From positions 1 through 39,801 of the forward strand of contig NZ_SRRZ01000065.1 of assembly GCF_013179805.1 (NCBI RefSeq): a stretch of DNA of 39,801 bases. The letters run 5' to 3'. Source of the stretch: Microcoleus asticus IPMA8. Lineage in GTDB: Bacteria; Cyanobacteriota; Cyanobacteriia; Cyanobacteriales; Microcoleaceae. The translations under genes and the position numbers were made by a program. Below are positions 16,655-24,912 of the stretch, piece after piece (positions within the stretch are counted from its first letter, which is position 1; the number at the start of each line of letters is the position of its first letter). The notes under the pieces were generated by a model. That model searched no databases. It had not been told where the DNA came from and worked only from the letters and a program-made list of their open reading frames with translations.

Positions 16655-16927
16655 ATGCAACTGCAAACAGATATTCGTACTTGGCAATCCCAAGCAACCC
16701 CAGGAAGCTTCGCCAGTGCCGGCGACTGGGAAAAATTTGGCTGCGCCGTACCTGCACCAAAATTGACTCCTTCTATGTGGGTTAAATTATTCAATCCGCC
16801 AACAGCATTCAGCTTTGACGAAGCGTGGCTGTTGTGTGAATGTTCTGATGAAAAGTGGCTGGCTTGGATTCCTGATTATGGCGAAATTTTACTGAGTAAA
16901 CATGAATTTTGCGCTACTAAATCGTGA
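16655..16927 (+). CDS. Conserved-looking small protein of unknown function
   Basis: A 90-residue protein rich in tryptophan and acidic residues (MWVKLFNPPTAFSFDEAWLLCE; EKWLAWIPDYGEILLSKHEF). I do not recognise a domain. No signal peptide or membrane segment is present. The pattern DEAWLLCE...WLAWIPDYGE recalls small cyanobacterial proteins encoded near photosynthesis or metabolic genes, but that is only an impression. Clean codon use and a 190-base upstream spacer support a real gene. The C-terminus is followed at once by a repeat-rich spacer. Confidence 0.6.
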   Translation: MQLQTDIRTWQSQATPGSFASAGDWEKFGCAVPAPKLTPSMWVKLFNPPTAFSFDEAWLLCECSDEKWLAWIPDYGEILLSKHEFCATKS

Positions 16928-17026
16928 ATTACGCAGACAAACTTTCATAAACCGGGTGTTAAAATCCATATCCCTCGGGTTCAACGGGATTTTTTGGACA
17001 AAAGCTGGTTTCTGCGTAATTATGTC

Positions 17027-17088
17027 GTTTGCAGTGAGGAATGCAAGTCCTCAAAGTTTGATAAGGACTTGCATTCCTCACTGCAAAC
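17027..17088. repeat. Perfect 25-bp inverted repeat (long hairpin)
   Basis: Arms at 17027-17051 and 17064-17088 are exactly complementary around a 12-base loop. The arm contains GCAGTGAGGAATGCAAGTCC. A second palindrome follows directly: ATATGATGTC at 17094-17103 pairs with GACATCATAT at 17113-17122. Together they look like a dispersed palindromic element rather than a simple terminator, since no T-run follows. The 440-base spacer 16928-17367 contains these and the terminator at 17158; I see no gene in it. Confidence 0.85.
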
Positions 17089-17157
17089 CTGTTATATGAT
17101 GTCGTTTTAGCGGACATCATATGAGTCCTAATAGATATTAATTGAAATTTCACTAAC

Positions 17158-17190
17158 AAAAAGAGCAATAGGTTTTCTATTGCTCTTTTT
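17158..17190. terminator. Bidirectional intrinsic terminator
   Basis: AAAAAGAGCAATAG at 17158-17171 is perfectly complementary to CTATTGCTCTTTTT at 17177-17190, giving a 14-bp stem with a five-base loop and T-runs on both strands. It can end transcription of the small gene at 16655 from the left and of the secreted protein gene at 17368 from the right. Confidence 0.85.
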
Positions 17191-17367
17191 GTTCAAAAAC
17201 ACTCTCTAGTTTTTGTCTTCAGACACTGGAAGTTATATCGAGTGGGGTCGATTGACCACAATATCGTCGCGGTGAGGGGTTTACTGTATCGATGCTTGCA
17301 TGGGAGATATTGGTGAACCCGTCCCTACAGCAATTACAGTCAATTTAGCCGCCGTGATATTGCTGGC

Positions 17368-17799
17368 TTATCTGCAAACTGCACGGTTATTTACGTTTCT
17401 AACAATCGTGCCTACTCTGCCATTAATCTGAACCGGGTTCTTGGTGCTGGCTCGAATCAAGAGTGGTTGTTTGGCGAGACATTCTCTGATTGATGCTGCC
17501 CATGCGGTGAGAGCTCCGGTGTATTCTGTACGACCCGCCGGGGCGCGAAACTGATCGGTAATTAGGTAATCCGAGGTGATGCTAGTGTCAGTAGCAACAT
17601 TGGTAATAATTGGAAAGTCAAAGGCTTTGGGCAAGGTTCTGTCCTGGATTCTGCCCGGTAGCAACTGGTATTTCATCGAGCCACCCTTGTAGTCAAAACC
17701 TGCTTGAGGGCTGGTTGGAGGGCTTGTTTGAGCCAAGGCGGGAACAGGCAAGCTTGCTACCAAAACGGTGCAAAAACTCCAAAATAATTTCGATTTCAT
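17368..17799 (-). CDS. Secreted protein of unknown function
   Basis: Signal peptide MKSKLFWSFCTVLVASLPVPALA with a clear AXA cleavage site before QTSPPTSP. The mature part is about 120 residues with two cysteines (in IRECLAKQP and RAVCR), which may form a disulphide in the periplasm or outside the cell. The GAGGAG ribosome site touches an upstream ATG (17808) but lies nine bases before the ATG at 17799, so the latter is chosen. I recognise no domain. An ALTAWAASIRECLAKQPLLIRA helix and a basic C-terminal strand are the main visible features. Confidence 0.7.
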   Translation of the reverse strand: MKSKLFWSFCTVLVASLPVPALAQTSPPTSPQAGFDYKGGSMKYQLLPGRIQDRTLPKAFDFPIITNVATDTSITSDYLITDQFRAPAGRTEYTGALTAWAASIRECLAKQPLLIRASTKNPVQINGRVGTIVRNVNNRAVCR

Positions 17800-17831
17800 C
17801 TGATTCATCTCCTCAACTTTATGACGATTAG

Positions 17832-18263
17832 CACTAATTTAGGTACGATTAAAAGACACTCGCTTTTATTGGGAAAGCGCCTGATGATATTGAGCTTTTG
17901 AGTTTGAACTCAACCCAGCTAATTTATTACCCAACATTCTCAAAAATGTTAAAACTGGTTGGCCTGACAAACTGTAGAAGAGTTTCAGTTGAGTTAGACA
18001 TTTACACATCTGAAGTTGTTACAGCATTGGGGAGTCGGTTTTACCAGAATGATTCATTTTCGATCGATGTCATTGGAACTTTATCAAATTTTGTCTCAGA
18101 TATCAAGTTTTGCCGATCGCGTATCGCGTTTTAACACTGGTTTGCTGCTCGATCGAGGTTTGAGTGTTGCGGGCTATACCTGGGCGAGAAAGATGCTAGA
18201 GTGCATCGATGGGCGTTTGAGTATTTTCAGGCGACAATAGACACAGAAGGGGCTTGAAAATAG
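17832..18263. other. 432-bp spacer without a confident gene
   Basis: Two overlapping short frames on the plus strand (17898-18134 and 18016-18240) could code for 78 and 74 residues. Neither resembles a known family, and neither has a ribosome site. The second ends 23 bases before era. HIP1-like CGATCG words occur. I cannot decide whether a small gene is present. Confidence 0.4.
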
Positions 18264-19220
18264 GTGATTTTAGTGGAAGATAGTAAATTTATCGACGTAT
18301 CGGACATTATGGGTGTTCCCGTGGCTCCGGCGGGTTACAAATCGGGCTTTGTGGGTATTGTCGGACGCCCGAATGTCGGAAAATCAACGCTGATGAATCA
18401 GTTGGTGGGGCAGAAAATTGCGATTACTTCGCCGGTGTCTCAGACGACGCGTAACAGGCTGCGGGGCATCCTAACGACACCGGAAGCACAAATTATTTTT
18501 GTAGATACTCCCGGAATTCACAAGCCACACCACCAATTGGGCAAGGTTTTGGTGCAGAATGCCCGCACAGCGATTCAGTCGGTGGATGTGGTGCTGTTTG
18601 TGGTGGATGGTTCGGTGGAATCGGGAGGGGGCGATCGATATATTGTCGAAATTCTCAGCAATACCAAAATTCCGGTGATTTTGGGGATGAATAAGTTGGA
18701 CGAACAACCGTCGGATTCCGTGTTGATCGATCGAACTTACGAGCAAATTGTCAATCCTGAGTGGCCTGTAGTGAAATTTTCCGCTCTCACGGGCGAGGGT
18801 GTCGAGTCGCTGCAAAAATTGTTAATCGAACATTTGGAGGTTGGGCCTTATTATTATCCGCCCGATTTGGTGACAGACCAGCCGGAACGCTTTATTATGG
18901 GCGAATTGATTCGGGAACAGATTTTGCTGCTGACGCGGGAAGAAGTGCCGCATTCGGTAGCAATCGCGATCGACATTGTTCAAGAAGAAGCAAAAATTAC
19001 GCGCATTCTGGCGACAATTCACGTCGAACGGGATTCCCAAAAAGGTATTTTAATCGGTAAAAGCGGCAGTATGCTCAAGTCGATCGGCAGTGCGGCCCGG
19101 GAACAGATTCAAAAGTTAATTGAAGGCAAAGTATATTTGGAGTTATTTGTCAAGGTGCAGCCGAAATGGCGGCAGTCGCGCACTCGTTTGGCGGAATTGG
19201 GTTATCGGGTAGAAGAGTAA
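18264..19220 (+). CDS. era: GTPase Era
   Basis: Ribosome-assembly GTPase that binds the 3' end of 16S rRNA during 30S maturation. G1 is GRPNVGKS (about residues 33-40), followed by the switch-I Thr region QTTRNRLRGI, G3 DTPGIH, G4 NKLD and G5 SALTGEG. The C-terminal KH domain includes SVAIAIDIVQEEAKI and GILIGKSGSMLKSIGSAARE, the G(K)xxG RNA-binding loop. The 318 residues match cyanobacterial Era, with a short extra N-terminus. Starts at GTG 18264 or GTG 18273 are both possible; ATG 18309 is closer to the usual Era start. A single-gene unit as far as visible. Confidence 0.96.
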   Translation: MILVEDSKFIDVSDIMGVPVAPAGYKSGFVGIVGRPNVGKSTLMNQLVGQKIAITSPVSQTTRNRLRGILTTPEAQIIFVDTPGIHKPHHQLGKVLVQNARTAIQSVDVVLFVVDGSVESGGGDRYIVEILSNTKIPVILGMNKLDEQPSDSVLIDRTYEQIVNPEWPVVKFSALTGEGVESLQKLLIEHLEVGPYYYPPDLVTDQPERFIMGELIREQILLLTREEVPHSVAIAIDIVQEEAKITRILATIHVERDSQKGILIGKSGSMLKSIGSAAREQIQKLIEGKVYLELFVKVQPKWRQSRTRLAELGYRVEE

Positions 19221-19291
19221 AATTTTGTATGCCCGTCTTCAAGATGAACGAGATGATGCCTAAGTTAGCGGTATTTCATCTGATAAACGAC

Positions 19292-19324
19292 ATTGTACCG
19301 CAGTTGCGGTACAATTATAAGTTA
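19292..19324 (+). repeat. 33-bp dispersed element with palindrome, copy 1
   Basis: ATTGTACCGCA-GT-TGCGGTACAAT forms an 11-bp perfect palindrome and is followed by TATAAGTTA. The same 33 bases recur at 24072-24104 with only four changes. Both copies lie in the same direction about 100-200 bases upstream of a gene in the accessory region. It could be a regulator binding site or part of a small dispersed repeat. The 300-base spacer 19221-19521 shows no other feature. Confidence 0.7.
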
Positions 19325-19521
19325 TGCCTCTGAGTTATCTGCGGGGGTACATTCGTAAGCCTATTCATAATGACGAAGTTCTAAATTGTCGTAGAATTGT
19401 TTATAAATAGAAAATGGTGAGTTGTGGTTATGTAGTTAGTTCTACAGTGATAGCGATTGCATCGTACAAAATGTAGTAGAGCGCTATATGAATAGAATTT
19501 TAGCTAGAAACATTAATCAAA

Positions 19522-20442
19522 ATGAAAGATTTAGCATTTAGGTCGGGGCTGCCTCCTTCGCTAAGGAAGAAGTATTCTATTACCATTTTTGCCCTAATCA
19601 TATTGAGTGTATTAAGTATCTCTCTCAAATCAGATAAAGTAAACAGCAATGTTTGGAGCTTTTCTGTTGAATTAAAGGTTACATCAGTAACTTTGTTGCT
19701 GCTTTTTCTTTTTTGGCTTCCCCTTTTACTTCCTTGGGTTCTCTCTCAAATTCCCCAGGTGCAAGGTTCTTTAGGTTGGTTGCGTGAGCAAGGTATTGAA
19801 GAAATCGAGACTAATCTACTTAGAATCAAGCTAAGATACGGAGTACAAGAGGCATCAGAGCAATATGAGGAAAAAATATCAAACGTTGGAGCTATAGACC
19901 TAACATCTCAGGAGACACAGCAACAGCTTGAGGGGCGATACCGAGACGCTATAGCTCTGGTGGATGCTGCGAGTGCCATAGATTCAATGGAAGCATTAAA
20001 GCGCATAGATCAGTTAGCTGGCTACTACGACAGGGTTAGAGAGGAGATGTCCTCTGGGCGTAATCGAACAAAATTGATGGATGAAATTTCCTCAACAATG
20101 TGGACTTTAGTTCCAAAAGTTGCAGATTTTCCTGTTCTAGAACGGCTGAATAGCTATAGAGGAGGAGAACGTCTATCCGCTTACAAATACATTGAGTGGA
20201 ATGTATCAACTGATTATATTAATTTGTTGGTTTCTAGAGCAGTTGGTGTTTTAGAAGTGCCTTATACCCAATACAGTGCTTTACTAGCATTAAGAAGAGT
20301 CGCAACAAGCAATCAGCTTACCGCTAGTCAGTCAGCAGAAATCATCCGTGCTTTGAATTGGTCAGCAAATCTTGATTACATGAAGCAGGAGCGTGGAAAA
20401 TTAATGATTGAAATTGCTTCTCTACTGGAGGCAAAGACATAA
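19522..20442 (+). CDS. Membrane-anchored protein of unknown function
   Basis: A 306-residue protein with two N-terminal membrane helices (about residues 20-36 ITIFALIILSVLSISL and 51-75, VTSVTLLLLFLFWLPLLLPWVL), joined by a short loop. A soluble, mostly helical domain of about 225 residues follows, probably on the cytoplasmic side. It contains charged heptad-like stretches (QEASEQYEEKISNVGAID; IDSMEALKRIDQLAGYYDRV). I recognise no catalytic motif. The two-helix anchor plus helical domain and the location at the edge of an accessory island recall membrane effectors or adaptors of defence genes, but there is no direct support. Confidence 0.7.
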   Translation: MKDLAFRSGLPPSLRKKYSITIFALIILSVLSISLKSDKVNSNVWSFSVELKVTSVTLLLLFLFWLPLLLPWVLSQIPQVQGSLGWLREQGIEEIETNLLRIKLRYGVQEASEQYEEKISNVGAIDLTSQETQQQLEGRYRDAIALVDAASAIDSMEALKRIDQLAGYYDRVREEMSSGRNRTKLMDEISSTMWTLVPKVADFPVLERLNSYRGGERLSAYKYIEWNVSTDYINLLVSRAVGVLEVPYTQYSALLALRRVATSNQLTASQSAEIIRALNWSANLDYMKQERGKLMIEIASLLEAKT

Positions 20443-20528
20443 ACCTGCTAATTTTGCTGAAGGCGTTTAAAAATAGATTTAACTAAAACTCATTGCATTC
20501 TCAGCCTCGCTGTCGTCCATGCCTCTAA

Positions 20529-20672
20529 ATGAAATTACTTTTTGATGAAAATTTGTCGCCCGACTTGCCGAATCGTTTGAGCGATATTTTCCCCAATTCG
20601 CTTCACGTTCGAGATGTGGGAATGAAAGCAACGATTGACCTAATAGTTTGGGATTATGCAAAAGATATGACT
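20529..20672 (+). pseudogene. 5' fragment of a DUF5615 (PIN-like) toxin-type gene
   Basis: The start MKLLFDENLSPDLPNRLSDI and the segment SLHVRDVGMKATIDLIVWDYAKD match the N-terminal 45 residues of DUF5615 proteins, small PIN-like nucleases usually of 110-120 residues and often linked to VapB/DUF433-type partners. After residue 47 the similarity stops exactly where the IS200/IS605-type end begins, and the frame runs into that sequence. The rest of the gene is missing. Insertion of the element, followed by deletion, is the simplest explanation. No partner antitoxin is visible upstream. Confidence 0.7.
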
Positions 20673-20777
20673 GCGCACTTCTTAGTGCAAACGCAGTCAG
20701 CCTGGGAACCCTAGCAATAGGAATATTTTGACAGAAATGTCTTAAGAATCCTCGTACCTTCAGGTCGGGGAGTGTCA
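20668..20777 (+). mobile_element. Solo right end of an IS200/IS605 (TnpB-type) element
   Basis: Starts with the nested hairpin GACTGCG-CACT-TCTT-AGTG-...-CGCAGTC (20669-20698). It continues with CAGCCTGGGAACCCTAGCAA and ends in CCTCGTACCTTCAGGTCGGG followed by GTGTCAA. This is the order of the 3' part of cyanobacterial tnpB transposons, where the reRNA (omega-RNA) scaffold and the right-end hairpin lie. No tnpA or tnpB remains. The terminal TCAA overlaps the stop codon of the rph gene on the other strand. It may still give a short scaffold RNA whose guide would be read from rph. Confidence 0.6.
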
Positions 20778-23384
20778 AAGGATTTCTACATACCCTTCTG
20801 TTCCATGTACGCGAATTCGTTGCCCATCTTCGATCAGTTTGGTCGCATTTTCTACTCCGACAACTGCCGGTAAGCCATATTCACGTGCGATAACTGCTCC
20901 ATGGGTCATCAGTCCGCCAACTTCGGTGACTAGACCTTTTATGGATACAAATAATGGTGTCCAGCTAGGGTCAGTAAACGAGGTGACTAATATATCTCCA
21001 TCTTCTAGATCCGCGTCTTCCATATTTAGGATGACACGTGCTCGTCCCTCTATAACTCCGGAAGAAACAGCCAGGCCTACAATAGCTTCAGCCGGGAGGT
21101 TTTCTCGTTTGTACGCACCGGAAATCATTTCACCATCAGACGTGAGAACACGTGGGGGAGTTAGTTTTTCAAATGATCTGTACTCGTCTTTTCGTTTGCT
21201 GACGATCTGGTAATCCAGTTTATTTGTGCGTACAACTTCGTGCAGTTCTTCAAAAGTGAGGTAGTAAATATCCTCTCTTTCATGAATAACGTTGGCTTGT
21301 ACGAGTTGTTCGGCTTCTTTCAGCAACGCCTGCTTATAAACGAAGTAGCGATTAACGATGCCGTATTTTGGATATTCACGATAGCCTGCGAAATTCCGGA
21401 CTAGGCCGATCATCCGCTTTGTTTCTTTGGCTTTTTGTTCACCATCCGGTAATTGCTTCAATCGTTCTAACAACTCTTGTTCTTTGTTCAAAGCCGCCTG
21501 TCGCCCCTGCTCAAATTTCCGCTTGCCGGCACCAGGCTCAAAGTTTTTGATGTTACTAAGGATTATGGGAAAAAGTGTCGTTGGTTTTTCGCTCCAACGA
21601 GTTCTAGTAATATCGATTTCTCCGGCACATCGCATTCCGTATTTGTTGAGAAAAGCATAGATGGCGTCCTGGGCTTCCTGTCCACCATCAAGCTTAACCA
21701 GCTCATCCAAAAAGCTATCGTCTTTTACATATTGCAAGTAATTGATTATTTCTGGATACGGGCGAATCACATCTGCAACATCCAACAACTCCAGACCCAT
21801 TTCCGAAGTAATATTGTTGGATACGGATTGAGAAAGCGTGTCTGCTACGTTCTTTTCACCTAACCACTCCATCATTTTCTCATTGATCCAAGAGGAAGCA
21901 TTCATACCCGTCATAAGCACACCAAAACTCTGTGAATTAGAGTTGGTCTTCTTTAATTGCTGGATATCTTCCAGGATAAAATCAAACAGATCCGATCCTG
22001 ATTTCGTTTGGATGGTTTGTTTTAACGCTTCGATCGAGGTTTGACTCTGTTGAATCAAATCAGCAACAATCGCCGGATCGTAGTCGTTTAGGGTTTGAAA
22101 ATCAGCAGGCGATCGACCTTTACTGCTTTTGCCGAGACTCCGATCGTCGGGTAACGATTTTATAAAATCTCCCCGCTCTATGATGGTTGTAAGTGCGTCT
22201 TTCATGAGCGGATCGGATTTTCCCAATGTGACGTTTAATACAGTTTCTCTGCTGACAGGTGAAGCCAGCGTCGCTGTAACATCAACAAATAACCTTCCAC
22301 CAGCAGTGTGCATGGGTGCATGGGTCATTAACAGGAAAAAAGACAATCCCAATGGTTTCATGGCATCGGTCATCATTTGGTTGTGACCGACAGATACATA
22401 GACGTGGTTTTCCAGATCGTTCGCTTCAGGGATGGGGTATAAAGTAGTGATTGGCCGACTCTGGACAATATAAAATGTATCATCAACCAAACACCATTCG
22501 ATGTCCTGGGGACAGCCGAAATGTTCTTCGATCTTTCTGCCCGTGCGCTCAAGCTGTACAATCTGCTCATCCGTCAGCGCTTGCTTATTTTGTCTCTCCG
22601 GCTCAATTTCCTGTTCTTTCGTACCGCCATCTTTTAAGGCATAAACACCCAGTTTCTTGGTAGATATCTTCTTATCGACAATCGTGCCGTTACACACTTT
22701 ATAGTTATCGGCATTCACCAGGCCGGAAACCAAGGCCTCGCCAAGTCCGAAGCTGGCATCAATGGATAACACTTTTCTATTAGAAGTGACGGGATCGGCA
22801 GTAAACAAAATTCCTGCCACCTGCGGGAAGACCATCTTCTGAACAACCACAGACAGGTGGACTTTACGGTGGTCGAAGCCGTTTTGAAGGCGGTAAATTA
22901 CTGCTCTCTCGGTAAATAGCGATGCCCAGCACTTGCTGATATGCTGATAGATTGCCTCCTTTCCAATAATGTTCAAATACGTATCCTGCTGGCCTGCAAA
23001 AGAGGCCGTCGGTAAATCCTCTGCAGTTGCGCTGGAGCGTACTGCATAGGCATTTTTTTCATCAAGCCGGGAGATGAGGCGGGCGATCTCTTCATTAATG
23101 TCTTGAGGAATGGCTATCCCTTCGATGACCCTACGAATCTCAGCGCTAAGTTCACCGATCTTATCCCGGTCTTCCACCTTTAGAAGCGATAACCGATCGA
23201 GTAATTCGTTAATCGACGACGTTTCCCCAATGATTCTTTTAAAGGCTTCAGTAGAAATACAGTAGCCATCCGGTACGCGGATTCCTTCAATCTTGGAAAG
23301 TTCTCCTAGGTTTGCGCCTTTACCCCCAACAACCATGATTTTTGTTTTGTCAATGTCCTGAAAACCAAGCACATAGGAACTCAT
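20775..23384 (-). CDS. rph: Rifamycin-inactivating phosphotransferase (Rph)
   Basis: An 869-residue PEP-synthase-like enzyme that transfers the beta phosphate of ATP to a hydroxyl of rifamycins. The ATP-grasp domain is N-terminal (GGKGANLGELSKI; RSSATAEDLPTASFAGQQDT; QSRPITT at its end near residue 315). The rifamycin-binding domain covers about 325-750. The swivelling phosphohistidine domain ends the protein with GGLMTHGAVIAREYGLPAVV, whose His is catalytic, and HGTEGYVEIL. The ATG at 23384 has a perfect AGGAGGT six bases upstream, stronger than any native site here; earlier frame starts are not conserved. Length and motifs match Firmicutes Rph, suggesting transfer from that group. Confidence 0.93.
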   Translation of the reverse strand: MSSYVLGFQDIDKTKIMVVGGKGANLGELSKIEGIRVPDGYCISTEAFKRIIGETSSINELLDRLSLLKVEDRDKIGELSAEIRRVIEGIAIPQDINEEIARLISRLDEKNAYAVRSSATAEDLPTASFAGQQDTYLNIIGKEAIYQHISKCWASLFTERAVIYRLQNGFDHRKVHLSVVVQKMVFPQVAGILFTADPVTSNRKVLSIDASFGLGEALVSGLVNADNYKVCNGTIVDKKISTKKLGVYALKDGGTKEQEIEPERQNKQALTDEQIVQLERTGRKIEEHFGCPQDIEWCLVDDTFYIVQSRPITTLYPIPEANDLENHVYVSVGHNQMMTDAMKPLGLSFFLLMTHAPMHTAGGRLFVDVTATLASPVSRETVLNVTLGKSDPLMKDALTTIIERGDFIKSLPDDRSLGKSSKGRSPADFQTLNDYDPAIVADLIQQSQTSIEALKQTIQTKSGSDLFDFILEDIQQLKKTNSNSQSFGVLMTGMNASSWINEKMMEWLGEKNVADTLSQSVSNNITSEMGLELLDVADVIRPYPEIINYLQYVKDDSFLDELVKLDGGQEAQDAIYAFLNKYGMRCAGEIDITRTRWSEKPTTLFPIILSNIKNFEPGAGKRKFEQGRQAALNKEQELLERLKQLPDGEQKAKETKRMIGLVRNFAGYREYPKYGIVNRYFVYKQALLKEAEQLVQANVIHEREDIYYLTFEELHEVVRTNKLDYQIVSKRKDEYRSFEKLTPPRVLTSDGEMISGAYKRENLPAEAIVGLAVSSGVIEGRARVILNMEDADLEDGDILVTSFTDPSWTPLFVSIKGLVTEVGGLMTHGAVIAREYGLPAVVGVENATKLIEDGQRIRVHGTEGYVEIL

Positions 23385-23490
23385 ATATTTACCTCCTGTG
23401 GCAATTCTTTCTTGGATAATTTTGATGACATCCTTCGGGCTAAAACGATTTACCGGAGTATTGTACTTAAACTCGACACTCAAAAGTGCA

Positions 23491-23844
23491 TTTTATCCCG
23501 AAATAGCCCCTCATTTAGTGTTAATGGCATTTCTGCATCGAGTGATTAATGGTGGGGGAACATTGGAGTGGGAATATGCCATTGGACGCGACAGAATCGA
23601 TTTATGTTTGCATTATGGTGAGGTAACATTGGGAATTGAACTGAAGGTTTGGCGAACTCGGAAAGTCGATCCGTTGAGTAAAGGGTTGGAACAGTTAGAT
23701 GGATATTTGGCTCGATTGGGACAAGATGAAGGGTGGTTGGTGATATTCGATCGACGCGAGAATGCGATCGAATTAGAAGAACGACTGAATACTGAAATTC
23801 ATCTGACACCAATGGGGCGAACCGTTACAGTTATTCGTGCGTGA
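23491..23844 (+). pseudogene. 3' remnant of an AAA-like/PD-(D/E)XK nuclease-like gene
   Basis: FYPEIAPHLVLMAFLHRVINGGG, EYAIGRDRIDLCLHYGE, GIELKVWRTRKVDPLSKGLEQLDGYLARLG and GWLVIFDRR match the C-terminal part of cyanobacterial AAA-like proteins that end in a PD-(D/E)XK-like domain (Asp in RIDL, then E-x-K in IELKVW). The N-terminal ATPase of about 350-400 residues is missing. Similarity begins where the rph upstream region ends, so the insertion carrying rph appears to have removed the 5' part. An in-frame start exists upstream at 23398, so an isolated domain could still be made. Confidence 0.7.
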
Positions 23845-24199
23845 AGAAGTTGTGATGAATGTCTCGATTTTTCCGATCGCCGAGGGTGTGCGATCGACTC
23901 TAAATGCTCTCTCATCTAAAATCTAATATAGATAGCTTTTTTCAGTGCGGCGGATTCAGTGATTGAGTCGAATCGTGCGGCGAATTTGATCGAGGAAAGG
24001 AGATTCCGATGGGGAGTAATAAGGGGTTGACATACATTCTTGAGCTGCGGTATTATTCGAATATATGCAGTATTGTACCGCAACTGCAATACAATTATAA
24101 GTTAGCTAGCTTCACTTTTTGGTAGAGATAGCGACTCAAGGATCACCTATTGGGTGCAAATACCGCAGTAAACCTTTATCATCAAAACTCAAAACCACG
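23845..24199. other. Spacer with coding-like debris
   Basis: The stretch has HIP1-like CGATCG words and one frame (about 23951-24027) reading SVIESNRAANLIEERRFRWG before a stop. This looks like the remains of a coding region, but I cannot name it. The 33-bp element (24072-24104) lies in its downstream part. No intact gene is seen. Confidence 0.35.
24072..24104 (+). repeat. 33-bp dispersed element with palindrome, copy 2
   Basis: Begins ATTGTACCGCA, as in the copy at 19292, then AC-TGCAATACAAT and TATAAGTTA. Two changes weaken the palindrome. It lies 96 bases upstream of the secreted repeat protein gene, in the same orientation as copy 1 relative to the next gene. Confidence 0.7.
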
Positions 24200-24805
24200 A
24201 TGAGAGTCAATCAATTTTCCTCTCAACAGTTCTCTAGAATTCTTACGGCAGGACTGACGGCAGTAGCGACAATCACTGCCATTTGTGCAACTATCTTGCC
24301 CAATGCTCAAGCACAAGTTCCTAGTGGGCGGTATCAAATTCAATCGAACAATCAAATTTTCTTCTACCCTGCAAATGGGACTGACCCAGTGGTGGTCTAT
24401 AACGGCAAAGCAAAAGCTGTAGCTATTACTCAATACGGTAGTGCAGTTTACACAGCATTTGAAGGAGGTAAAATCTATCGTAGCCCAGATGGTCAAGGTC
24501 TTGGTGGTAGTGGAAAGACTACACTAGTCTATTCGGGATCACAGACAGTTAGAGCTATGTTATCGTGCCAAGGCGCTCTTTTTGTAGCATATAGTGGAGG
24601 ATATATTTATCGAAGCCCAGATGGTCAAGGTCTTGATGGTAGTTTAAGAACCCAAAATGTTTATAAAGGGTCTGTAAAAGTCAACAAGATGACCTGCGAT
24701 GGAGATAGAGTGGTTACATCTTTTGAAAACGGTAAAGTGTATCTAAGTCCAGATGGTCTAAATCTTGGTGGCGGTGGGAAAACGACTAATCTGTCTGGTA
24801 ATTAG
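24200..24805 (+). CDS. Secreted repeat protein (propeller-like), function unknown
   Basis: The ATG at 24200 begins a signal peptide (MRVNQFSSQQFSRILTAG, hydrophobic to ATILPNAQA) with cleavage after AQA; the longer frame from 24119 has no such start. The mature 160 residues hold three copies of a roughly 45-residue unit ending in YRSPDGQGLGGSGKT, YRSPDGQGLDGS and YLSPDGLNLGGGGKT. The SPDG turn resembles an Asp-box or WD-like blade hairpin, so a partial beta-propeller or a small beta-repeat surface protein is likely. Two cysteines occur (LSCQG and MTCDG) and may pair. It is followed by a hairpin terminator. Confidence 0.75.
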   Translation: MRVNQFSSQQFSRILTAGLTAVATITAICATILPNAQAQVPSGRYQIQSNNQIFFYPANGTDPVVVYNGKAKAVAITQYGSAVYTAFEGGKIYRSPDGQGLGGSGKTTLVYSGSQTVRAMLSCQGALFVAYSGGYIYRSPDGQGLDGSLRTQNVYKGSVKVNKMTCDGDRVVTSFENGKVYLSPDGLNLGGGGKTTNLSGN

Positions 24806-24871
24806 TGGTCATGCTGTAGTGAGCCACTATTGCTAACAGCACTTTATTCAGTATGATCCTCTAATCAAGTA

Positions 24872-24905
24872 GGGTGAGTTACGATATTGTTAACTCGCCC
24901 TTATT
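24872..24905 (+). terminator. Hairpin terminator after the secreted repeat protein
   Basis: GGGTGAGTTA (24872-24881) pairs with TAACTCGCCC (24891-24900), ten pairs with one G-U, nine-base loop, followed by TTATTGTTT. It ends the unit of the secreted protein and makes the GTG at 24874 an unlikely start for the next gene. Confidence 0.65.
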
Positions 24906-24912
24906 GTTTGAG

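Noticed and set aside
16959..17168. 69-residue minus-strand frame
   Set aside because: It reads through the long palindromes and has no ribosome site or family pattern.
17898..18240. Two small plus-strand frames before era
   Set aside because: Overlapping in different frames, no similarity and no ribosome site; kept only as an undecided spacer.
20479..20778. 99-residue minus-strand frame
   Set aside because: It is the shadow of the DUF5615 fragment and the IS end; only the plus-strand frame matches a family.
21368..22663. Plus-strand frames inside rph
   Set aside because: Shadows of the clearly conserved phosphotransferase on the minus strand.
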